A stretch of DNA of 64,000 bases from Axinella damicornis (lineage: Eukaryota; Porifera; Demospongiae; Axinellida; Axinellidae). The first letter of the stretch is position 1; every line of letters starts with the position of its first letter. Location of the stretch: the NCBI GenBank assembly GCA_963931865.1, contig OZ007509.1, forward strand, positions 13,467,489-13,531,488. Direction: 5' to 3'. The position numbers and the translations under genes were made by a program. The notes beneath the pieces were generated by a model, which saw only the letters and a list, made by a program, of their open reading frames with translations, was not told the origin of the DNA and ran no database searches. Below are positions 11,031 through 20,300 of this stretch, one piece after another.

Positions 11031-11511
11031 AATGTTCTACATCGTTCTAGACTTACCACCAGTGCCTTCAACTGGTTCAGATTCTCCCTGTATATAGGCA
11101 AGACCAAACAATGTCATTATACTTGTATCCCACTGTGTGTGGGTGATTCAAAAGTGCCGCATGCACGTTGGCTAGATAAACCCCGAGCCATGCAATGCAA
11201 CGTTAACAGCTCACTAGTTGTCAGAAAATCAATTAATCATGCATTATTGCATACTTTTGGGCAAGCATGCATATGCTGTGGTTCTGACCATGCACCCTTT
11301 ACAATGTACTTGTCAAGTATTCCACTACAGCATTCAGTGCATGTATTTATACTGTTTTTCTATAATATTATGTCCCATTGAAACAATGTACCAAGCTATC
11401 GTTACAAATTTACCGGTACGTCCAATCCTATAACAAATTCAGTTTCAGTATGGTGGGGGTTGCTATACAGGTTTAAAAGTTATGGCCTTGCTACAGTACA
11501 AAGCCACAGGC
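11031..11511. other. 3' flank of EF-hand pseudogene copy 3, no gene
   Basis: It resembles 340-583 (shared words ATTATGTCCCATTGAAACAATG and TACGTCCAATCCT), showing that the duplication unit extends beyond the EF-hand reading frame. Nothing else is recognised. Confidence 0.5.
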
Positions 11512-12055
11512 TCAGTCTAGTGGTCCGTACAAAATCGCACTGTTCAGTTTGTTTTCAGTAGTGGAAAAGTACTCCACATGGTATGCTGCGAACTCTTCAC
11601 GGGAGACCACACCGTCTCCGTTTGTGTCCATAGCTTCAAAGGAGGCTTTGGCATGTTTGGGGTCAATCCCAATGCATTTGTAGTGCAGTTCCCACTCATC
11701 CATTGACACGACTCCATCCCCGTTGACGTCCAAGCCGTTAAACATGGTCCGGAGAATAGTATCGTGAATTTGTGCGTGGTTCAGCATGTAAGCGTTGCGT
11801 TCCACTCTTCCTGAGTGAATTGCTTTTTGTGTCGTCTGTGAGCCCTGCAGCATCGCAGAACTCCATGAGCGATGCTTTTATGCGTTGAAGCTGCTCTGCG
11901 GTAACCCCACCATGGTCTTTGTAGCGCTGCACGATCAGTTCGAAGTCTTTCCGAGTGATCAGGCCATCCTTGTTCACATCAGTCACTTGCATTGCACGAT
12001 CAAGCTTCTTGTTCCAGAGGGGACTTCCTTGGAGCATCTTAGCGTGGTCATCCAT
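11512..12055 (-). pseudogene. EF-hand calcium-binding protein, frameshifted copy 3
   Basis: The minus-strand frame starts at 12055 (MDDHAKML). It keeps EF loop 1 (DVNKDGLITRKD), then goes out of frame near 11828-11832, where an A-run has two extra bases, and loses one further base about 30-60 bases on. The rest, with loops 3 and 4 and the AILYGPLD end, is read in another frame (11853-11512). The net change is +1, so the frame is not restored. The frame breaks in copies 1 and 3 lie within about ten bases of each other but are different lesions: a 5-base deletion in one, and +2/-1 in the other. The sequence is otherwise close to copy 1, which has the same orientation. Confidence 0.75.
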
Positions 12056-12239
12056 TTCCGAAGTTGTTGGAGCGAGCGTGAGCGCGAGACGAGTACGTCG
12101 TACCGTATACTTCCCAGACCGTTTATCCAGCGCGTGTATCGCTTACAGTATAACGATACCAAAAGCGATCCGTGCTGGGGTTGGTTGGGTCTGGGACCGA
12201 GACTAGTCGTACCGTAAATCCAGGATAAATATACGTTTT

Positions 12240-12560
12240 TGCTTAAATCACTTCCTTCCTTTTTGCTTAAATTCGTACGACATGGGGCAATTATGAGTCA
12301 GGCAGGGTAGGGTATTATGAGTCACCCCAATTTTGCATACCTAATCATCTTTTGGTTAGGTAGCCACACCCTAACAGCATAGAAAATTCTGCTAGAACCA
12401 TTTCCATGCAAACATGCTTTCAGTATTCGGCAGTGCATTTTTTTATTAGGACAATTGGAACTAGCCGTAAATTTTTTTTTAATAATACTTGCCAAAATTA
12501 ATCATGAATACCAAAATGTTTTGCATCATTCATTCTATCAAATGATAGAGGATACAGTTG
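12240..12560. repeat. Dispersed repeat R3, copy 1
   Basis: It matches 45985-46230 in inverse orientation. Shared words include ATGAATACCAAA, GCATCATTCATTCTATC, CAGTGCATTTTTT with TAGGACAATTG, and CATTTCCATGCAAACATGCTT. There is no coding potential. A minus-strand 91-codon frame ending at 12498 starts outside the repeat and has no recognisable product. Confidence 0.65.
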
Positions 12561-12724
12561 ACTATCTTCAGGTGAAGTGACGATGTCTATAGCTAAGTTT
12601 CTGTAAAGTTTGAAACCCAGGGCATAATTGGTACCGACTCGTAAACCAGCACCTATAATGCTGTCAGAGCAGCTGTGTATAGTAACAGCCATACGGGTGA
12701 AGAATTGGATTACGCAAGTGGAGT

Positions 12725-13662
12725 GGCCTCGTTCCAAGGTCATTCCCTGTATTTGGTCTTGGTCCCTTTGCATGCATGCATATGCAAATACTAGCCTCGT
12801 TCCCAGACCGGGATCCCGGGAAGCTCGAATAAGGCCTGGTCACGTGCGATGACGCCAGGTAGGAGGTACACATGCAGTCATGCATGCACAGTACACTTAT
12901 AGCCACGTTCCTGGTCCCAAGTCCAGCTTTTTTGTCTTTGCAAAAGCTGGATGTGGGACTGGGAACGAGGCTATATAGTTGACCGACATGCAGTACAAGT
13001 ACGCCTACAAACTAACACATGTTCACTTGTCTCGTTCTGCAATCTGACAGATTTCCAATCACCGAATTAGCGCTAAGAGGTCCATGGCTTGCCAGGCTGC
13101 GCATATGCATGCACTGGTAGATTTTATAGACTTAGTAAGTTACATCCACAATGTCATTATCAAGCTTCAACAAGATAGTTTTCTCAACAGCTGAGGAACA
13201 GCAGTTTGTACAACAGTGGAGCGGTATGAGATACGTAACAAGTGTGTTCTCCAATAGCTTATAATAACTGATGTAATAAGCACTGACATTGTACAAACAT
13301 ACAAAAGATAACTACATACCGGTAAAAGTGAATGTTATGTCATATAGCTATTTGGCAGTCAATTCATGTACCCGGTATGCATGTATGGACACTACATGTA
13401 GTCACACTACTGCAGGGGCTAGGAAATTGCAGCAAAACAGAAAATGGTAATCAATACTAGCAATGCCATGAGGCTTGATTTGCTGCCAACATGAGAGGCT
13501 CTGTTCCCAATGCAGGTGCTCCAAGGGGTGGCATAGGATGAAGAGTTCGTAAGCATCTCACTACCTACATGTACAAAACATAGAACAAGTGCCTATCTGT
13601 ATACTAACTGGTAGCTGGTCATGTGATGAGATCTCAGAGGTGAGACCACAACACTTATACCA
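12725..13662. repeat. Duplicated block, copy 2
   Basis: This is the partner of 10105-10783. It includes a 182-base segment, 12792-12973, that begins TAGCCTCGTTCCCAGACC and ends GGGAACGAGGCTA, so a member of the TAGCC foldback family is part of it. No clear target duplication is visible. There is no gene. Confidence 0.65.
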
Positions 13663-13730
13663 TCTGCAGGTACGTGTTTTCAGAGCGTTTCATTGTGGAT
13701 GAAGTAGGTACAGCTAGCAGCAACTCAAAG

Positions 13731-13770
13731 TAGCCTCGTTCCCAGGCTGCGTGGCCTGGCAACGAGGCTA
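13731..13770. mobile_element. TAGCC foldback element, 40 bp
   Basis: A minimal copy: TAGCCTCGTTCCCAGGC, a six-base centre and the complementary end, with one mismatch. It is flanked by CAACTCAAAG (13721-13730) and CAACTCAAAT (13771-13780), a likely target duplication with one difference. Confidence 0.8.
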
Positions 13771-14189
13771 CAACTCAAATCTAGTTTGAAGGCTACACCA
13801 GAAAGACAGCAAACACAAATGTATATGGTGACAAAGCCTGGCCATAACAACCCTTCTCACCCCGTGCGTGCGTGCACAGCAGGGGTTAAGCAATTCCTTT
13901 CATGTGTGTGTGTGTGTCTGTCTGTCTGTCTGTCGTTTAAATATACCAGGCCTTCTCTTTACTACAAACTGCAAAAACTGGATGGTGAGGTCTGGGAACG
14001 ACCCCATAGTGTGGGTGGTTTATGCAGAGTGTCATGTACAGTACATGCACATACGGTACGTACTTGGGCAATCAAAAGCCGGGTATCCTCCATAAATGAC
14101 TTCTTGATCTCTTCCATCCGGCCTCGACATGTTTCTACCTGGACCTGAACAATGGCAAGACAGTGGGATCATAAATGATAAGGAACCAT

Positions 14190-14755
14190 GCAGTGAGTGG
14201 GCCTAGTAAACTGAGTGGGACTAGTAAACTGAGTGGGACTGGTAAACTGAGTGGGCCTGGTAAACTGTGACTGCATTGGGCCTGGGAACCTACAAGTGGG
14301 CCTGGGAACCTACGAGTGGGCCTGGGAACCTACGAGTGGGCCTGGGAACCTACGAGTGGGCCTGGGAACCTACGAGTGGGCCTGGGAACCTACGAGTGGG
14401 CCTGGGAACCTACGAGTGGGCCTGGGAACCTACGAGTGGGCCTGGGAACCTACGAGTGGGCCTGGGAACCTACGAGTGGGCCTGGGAACCTACGAGTGGG
14501 CCTGGGAACCTACGAGTGGGCCTGGGAACCTACGAGTGGGCCTGGGAACCTACGAGTGGGCCTGGTAACCAGTGAGTGGGGATGGGAACCCTTGAGTGGG
14601 CTTGTGGACCAGTGAGTGGACTTAGGGACCCTTGAGTGGGCTAGGGGGTCCCATGAGTGGGCTAGGGGGTCCCATGAGTGGGCTTTGGATCCCGTGAGAG
14701 GGCTTGGGGACACATGGAAATCAGTGACTGGGCTTGGGAACCCTTGGGTGGGCAC
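14190..14755. repeat. 20-bp minisatellite CCTGGGAACCTACGAGTGGG
   Basis: Fourteen nearly identical 20-base units occupy 14281-14560 (only the first differs, by one base). Degenerate units flank them on both sides (14190-14280 and 14561-14755). Because 20 is not a multiple of 3, all three forward frames are open and encode the same circularly shifted 20-residue peptide. That explains the long overlapping open frames, which I do not regard as genes. The unit starts with CCTGGGAAC, which is also the inner end of the TAGCC foldback family. Confidence 0.95.
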
Positions 14756-14814
14756 AGATTTTCCCTGTACTGGTATGTGCTAGCCTAAATCTCCAAGAGA
14801 GTTCCGTGTGTGTG

Positions 14815-14898
14815 TAGCCTCATTCCCAGGCTCCTCCCCAGCTTTTTGTTGCATATTGTAGTGGCAAAAAGCTGGGGAGGAGCCTGGGAACGAAGCTG
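14815..14898. mobile_element. TAGCC foldback element, 84 bp
   Basis: The arms pair over about 35 bases (TAGCCTCATTCCCAGGC plus TCCTCCCCAGCTTTTTG and complement) around a short loop. The arm is nearly the same as in the copy at 31061-31150. The flanks are GT-rich, which makes the target duplication ambiguous. Confidence 0.75.
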
Positions 14899-14899
14899 T

Positions 14900-15431
14900 G
14901 TGTGGTCAACATGGAGCTTAGGACAACACAAGGTACACATGTAGCTAGCAGGAGACAACAATTACTATTAGGTAAGACATCAGGTACCACATGCACATCA
15001 AATGAATACCCCCCTCCCTATCTTCCACATCCCATTCCGAGCACAATGGGGGGGGGGGGGCATTAGCGGGAGACTATGATATATCTAAATCAATGCACCT
15101 TGGGGACCGCTTGGTGGTTGAAATTTGGAAGGAAGGTAGTACGGACACCTCTGCAGCACTTTGTGGCACACACCAATGCACGGCTTCAGTTGCGTGCTGT
15201 TGGTGCTGTTGGTGTCGCTCATCATATGGAGGGTTAACCTTGTGGCACACAACCATTGCTTGTAGGCTTCCTGGAGTGTGTATGTGTATGCGTTCATGTG
15301 TACATGTTGATAATTATTCGTGCGTATACATGTATGTGTGTGCATATCATATGCAGGCGTGCATGTGTACGCTAGGAAGATGGTCTGCCACAGACCAATT
15401 TTTTTCAGGATTAAAAATAAGGTGACAGATC
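14900..15431. other. No gene; G-run and repeat end
   Basis: A 14-base G run at 15047-15060 is followed by CATTAGCGGGAGACTATG. This is the same terminal sequence as the TA-flanked element ending at 28624, so a remnant of that family sits here. The open frames at 15074-15425 on both strands show no domain and overlap each other. Confidence 0.5.
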
Positions 15432-16038
15432 TAGCCTCGTTCCCAGGCCCCGCCCAGCTTTTCGTCGCTAAAAGTACGGAAAAGCGGGAGAGGGCCTGGG
15501 ATAATTTATCACGTGCGTGACGTCAGGGTAGAGAGAAGGGTAGAGAGAACTTAATTGAACGTGGGCACACTGACCGCAAGTATGCAGCGCGAAGCCGGCT
15601 CATTCAGCACTCGACCGTTAGCTGCGTGGAGATCGACGGTAGCCGTGCCTTGGCAGTCTATGTGAACAGTAAGTGTCGAGAACGACTCATACAAACCTGG
15701 AAACGGGTCGTTTTGGCGTTCAATTCGGCTACTTCTCATGGAACGACCGTCTTGGTGTCTCACGCAGAACCTGGTGCGATTCTGGAGTCTTCGAGCAGGA
15801 ATAATGCGGCTGCTGTGTAGTACGGGGCAACGTGATAGCGCTGTCAGCTATGTATACAATAGCCTCAAATAAGAACTACACGCACTGGTACAGAATTATA
15901 GTATATTCATGCATGACTTGCGGTTTTGATCGCCCACACGCAATTAAACGTGACGTTTCTCACGTGACAAAATATCCCAGGCTCTCCCCCTTTTTCTCAA
16001 TTTTTGTCCGCGCATGGGAGAGCCTGGGAACGAGGCTA
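15432..16038. mobile_element. TAGCC foldback element, long form (607 bp)
   Basis: The left end begins TAGCCTCGTTCCCAGGC and the right end is its complement. Pairing continues inward with differences for about 90 bases, to a TCACGTG word near a TGACGT word on both sides. The flanks TGACAGATC (15423-15431) and TGACAGAAC (16039-16047) form a 9-bp target duplication with one mismatch. The interior (15550-15940) has short open frames on both strands but no recognisable protein, so the element is non-autonomous as far as I can see. Confidence 0.85.
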
Positions 16039-16227
16039 TGACAGAACAATATACCATACTCTCTTTCTCCTACCCACACTGACATTAGGAAAGATACTAC
16101 TAACCTACTTTGTTCCAAGGCCTTCGCCATCTCCAGTTTTTGATCACTTGCAGTATGCAAATACGAAGTAGCCTCGGTCCCAGGCTCTCTCGACGTCTTT
16201 GAGGAGAGATCCTGAGACCAACGCTAA

Positions 16228-16275
16228 GTACACAGGGTTTCATAGGGGGGGGGGGGGGGGGGGGGGGGGGGGGAA
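16228..16275. repeat. Poly-G tract after a GGGTTTCAT word
   Basis: About 30 consecutive G follow CACAGGGTTTCATA. The same order, AGGGTTTCAT then a long G run, occurs near 33105, 34345 (as GGGTTCTATC) and 47287. The tract therefore probably belongs to a dispersed element and is not a random homopolymer. Confidence 0.6.
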
Positions 16276-16564
16276 CTGGTTGGACATACCCAGATCTGAA
16301 CACGCGTTTTAAAGGCAGCATCAATACTGCTTGCTGTTCGGATGCAAGGGATCAACATTTAAGTCAGACCCCCCACCCCCCCACCCACCCACTCTATGTC
16401 TACTTGATGTCATGTTACTGAGCAAATATCCCAGGAGTCGCCCTTCATGTTTACATACTCCGTACTGCAAACGCAATCAAAAACTGCAGGTAAAAAAGGC
16501 CCGGGAACGAGGCTACAATTGTACGTACATACACTGTAAGTTAACACTGCAGGCACATTCCTTG

Positions 16565-16616
16565 TAGCCTTGTTCCCAGGCACTTGGTAATTACCGAGCG
16601 TCTGGGAACAAGGCAA
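16565..16616. mobile_element. TAGCC foldback element, 52 bp, exact 9-bp duplication
   Basis: The element reads TAGCCTTGTTCCCAGGC, a short palindromic middle and the complementary end, whose last base pair is altered. It is flanked on both sides by CATTCCTTG (16556-16564 and 16617-16625). It lies 18 bases beyond the probable splice donor of the secreted-protein exon. If that intron is not spliced, the element supplies the C-terminal codons. Confidence 0.85.
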
Positions 16617-16633
16617 CATTCCTTGTAGCTCAC

Positions 16634-17182
16634 CAAGCATGCACACCTCTGTTCTGTGGACCTCAGGTATACGCCTACTATGGTCCGGTCGAGAACAGCC
16701 TCAAACATTTGAAGGTTTCTTTTCAGATTCTGAATTGTAGTATTCAGACTTGCAGTTGAGTTAAAGGCTGCAGATGGGAAAATTTCTGCCCCACCAGTAA
16801 CATTTTCCAGTGTCTCCACTGTCACATTGTATCCAAGTTTGTACAAAGCGGGCCCACAGAAATCCAGTTCAGATGCAAGTGTGGTTGCCTCTGATGGGTC
16901 CAATCCACTGCTACACTCCAAATTCAACATGCGAGTCATTGCTGCTTGTGTTGAATTCAGGTTTTCTCCGCACATACATGCAGGATTCCGTTCTGGGTAG
17001 TTCAGGCACTCTTGGCCGTAAGACCCATTCATGCCATTGACTGTGGTTCGTCTAATTCCGAGGTTAAGGTAAAGCCCTCCATCTCCTGACTGGCCAATCA
17101 CTGGATTCAGCAACACTAGAAGAAGGGCTGCTGAAGTACACAGCACTGTTCTGACAACTCCTTGTAGTCTTGGACTGGGCAT
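16634..17182 (-). CDS. Secreted or membrane-associated protein, first exon, unknown family
   Basis: From ATG at 17182, 183 codons are open to a candidate donor CTTG|GTGAGC (exon end 16634, phase 0). The N-terminus (MPSPRLQ..) is followed by a hydrophobic stretch, ALLLVLLNPVIGQ, typical of a signal peptide cleaved near residue 30. The mature part has at least six N-glycosylation sequons (NGS, NST, NVT, NVT, NST, NTT) and an even spread of Cys. I do not recognise the family. An upstream in-frame ATG at 17239 would bury the signal sequence, so the inner start is preferred. Without splicing, the frame would run on to a stop at 16541 through the 52-bp foldback element. No later exon could be identified. 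The gene is divergent from RNASEH2B, with 139 bases between the start codons. Confidence 0.6.
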
Positions 17183-17321
17183 CTTTGCTGATAGTTTACA
17201 AAATGTACTAAGTCTAGCCCAATTTGCGGTTGTAAACAATTATTTTCAATATTTCTTACTCATAAATAGATCACCATGTGCACAGTGAACTAAACCGAAC
17301 TTAATAGAACTGCCTATTTTG
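17183..17321. promoter_or_regulatory. Probable bidirectional promoter
   Basis: Only 139 bases separate the start codon of the secreted-protein gene (minus) and that of RNASEH2B (plus), so 5' untranslated regions and promoters must overlap. No TATA box at a convincing position is visible for either side. Confidence 0.5.
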
Positions 17322-20300
17322 ATGCAGTCTCGTAAGAACAGTACCGTTGGAGACAGCCAACAGTCCTCCCAGGGTGACAGTGCCCCGTCTGTGGAGTATG
17401 TGCCCAAGAAGAAATCCAAAAAGAGCACACCTCCGCGCCAAACTCAATGGGTTTGCATCATGCCAGGTATGTATCATATGGCCAGCTACTGAGCTAGCCT
17501 AGATGGTTCATTCCAGTTGCTTGTTGTTATTGTGTGATCAATAATAGTGTCTTAAGCTAGCCAGAGAGGCTCTGGTCAACAGATAGATAAATATGTGCAA
17601 ACAATTAAGAATGTGTGCACCTACATCCATTGGCACTCTTTATGTATATGCATCTATACCTTTAAGATATCCATAGTTGCAGTTAATTTCAGGTGGGGAA
17701 GTTTTCAAGTAGTCATGGGTGGAGTAAGACGTGAACATTTTCACAGCTAAGCATATCTGTCCTAGCCTCGTTCCCAGGCGCCTGGGAACGAGGCTATATC
17801 TGTCCTTTGTGTTCCTGGGCTCATGCTCACACGGTAGCTCTTCCCCGACAGCTGCTTCCCATATATTGTTATAAACATGGTAGCCACGCACACACAACTC
17901 GATCGCTAACTCGTCCTCCATCAGTCACACGTCATTAATTTTGTCGTGTTGATGTAATCAGCAAAATCCCCCCCCCCCCCCCCCCCCCCCCCTAGCCTCG
18001 TTCCCAGGCTCTCGTTCTCGGAAGGGAGAAGAGAGCCTGGTAACATTGGGGGGGTTAAACCGTGGACTTCCGCCGCAAGGATTCTCGCGGAACCAATCAG
18101 ATTGTAGAACGAAAACACGTGAACATGTGACTATTTTGTAGGCTTGTTTACCTTCAGTGCCGTGCTAACGCACGAATTGTAGACTCAGAAATGAGCGTCA
18201 AGGACGAAGTCCCCCTCAAAGGTTGGTAAAAGGCAGATGACAGGTGTGCGAGACGGCCACTGGTCTTAGAGGGCTGTTCACTTCGGTTTGTTTGCAGGAT
18301 CAGCTCGCTCATCGTCTGTCACCGCTTACGGGATCGACGGTTCGCAAGGTGAGTTGTCCGGTTTACTTCTGAGAAGTGTCTCGGATCTCTACAAAGACGG
18401 GGATGCCTTGAGAACGAACAGTAATATTTCGAATAGCGTGTGACTGATTTGTAACTCACGCGACATTTACCACAAAAGTAGGAGTGTCCTTTGTTTATCA
18501 CATGAACGATGACGCGCCGGAAGTCAACGGTTTGACCCCCCCAATGTTACCAGGCTCTCTTCTCCCTTCCGAGAACAAGAGCCTGGAAACGAGGCTACTC
18601 CCCCCCCCCCCCCCCCCCCCCCCCCAAAATATTTGTGTGTCACTTTTAGTGGCTAGACCGTGCAATATTGCTGCAAGCTACGACTACATGTAAGTTATCC
18701 TGTTAGTAGTTGCAATATCTTTCTTGTAGATGAAATGGCTTCCACAAGTTCCGACACTGAAGTGGGTGCAGATGGACCTTCTTTCATATCCTTACTGGAC
18801 CCCAGCACAGGCAAGATTTGCATGCAGTAATATTGCATCTATAGGCTTCACACTTTTGTACCTTATAGCTGAGCAATTATGCAATCAATCGTGATTAAAT
18901 GGTGATGTCGCCATTTCAACTGTGATGTCAGTCACATGCATGGCACTATAGTGATAATGGTGAGGAGTTCAGTTGCAGATGCTGAGAAAATGTCTATGTT
19001 CTCAACTTTCTTACAGACAGCTTATTATTGTTTATAACTTCATGCTTGCTAGCTTTGTTACTTTGTATTGTAGGCATGCCCCCTTCATAACAGGAAATTT
19101 TCATAACCATTATTATATGAAAAATGATGATACGACAAAATCCAAAATCGTTCAAGCCTAATTTTGGTGCTATGAGGAGAAGACCTTAATGTGTTAACAT
19201 GACGTATGGGCTCAGAATAATGGTTAGTGTTAAATAGATAGATAGATAGATAGATAGAATAGATTTTCTGATGTAAACAGGTACCATATACACTGTACAT
19301 GTAGTAGTCCTGGAACAGTGGGTGATTCTGGTCATGTCTTGCAGACTCTGCGAGGAGGTACTTGCTGAGTAGAGATGAGACTGAGGTCTGTGAGGTACTC
19401 AAGTTCTCTGACGAGCCGAGATCCTGGTTCATTGGAAACAGTGTGCAGAGAGGTACAGCCTAAATCACTAGTGGTGTGTGGCAGACAACACTCTTTGGTA
19501 ACGTGGTTCCGGAAGAAGAGGAGAATTTATGATAATTATTCCTTAACATCTTACCGGGTCCTCCCCTACAACTCACCCACTTTGTCTCCCTTGATCCCAG
19601 GAGCAAGCACCATAGGCCAAGCCTAGGTTATGTGGCGAAAGTGGGGGGGGACCGGCAACCCCGCCCCCCGGCGCATTCCCCGGCGGCCGAGGGGAATGCG
19701 GCGGTTTGGGGGGAGGAGCTTGGAGGCAGAGCCTCCAAACCGGCCCCCGTCACCGATCACAGGAGGAGAGGTGACATGGGAAGCATCCCATGCACCAACT
19801 CCATCCCGGAGGAAAGAGAAGTTCACAGTACCACGACGGGCTGGGTGGGCGGGAAGATGTGTCGTTGCTTGTCGAACTATGAACGTGAACAATGGAACGG
19901 TGAACAATGGGAACACTGCGCATGCGTCCTACCCCTCCTACAACAGGGTCAGACCCTCGATGTTAACTCTGTCTAACTGTGTTAAACCGTATTTAACATC
20001 TTACCGGGTCCTCCCCTACAACTCACCCACTTTGTCTCCCTTGATCCCAGGAGCAAGCACCATAGGCCAAGCCTAGGTTATGTGGCGAAAGTGGGGGGGG
20101 ACCGGCAACCCCGCCCCCCGGCGCATTCCCCGGCGGCCGAGGGGAATGCGGCGGTTTGGGGGGAGGAGCTTGGAGGCAGAGCCTCCAAACCGGCCCAGAG
20201 CAGGCCTTCCAACTTAGGCCTCCCTCCCCCCAAACACCATCCAAACACCATCCAAACACAAACATATCCAGCATGTGAGCATAAGAGAATGAGTCACAAA

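Noticed and set aside
13905..13935. Possible CRISPR-like or regulatory repeat
   Set aside because: A plain GT/CTGT microsatellite; no spacers. No CRISPR array exists in the window.
14251..14615. Three overlapping open frames of about 100 codons
   Set aside because: Produced by the 20-bp minisatellite, which lacks stops in all frames; no start context or homology.
16172..16515. Long TAGCC element from 16172 to 16515
   Set aside because: It has plausible ends (TAGCCTCGGTCCCAGGC and GGGAACGAGGCTA), but the flanks do not match and the arms do not pair inward; it may be two unrelated ends.
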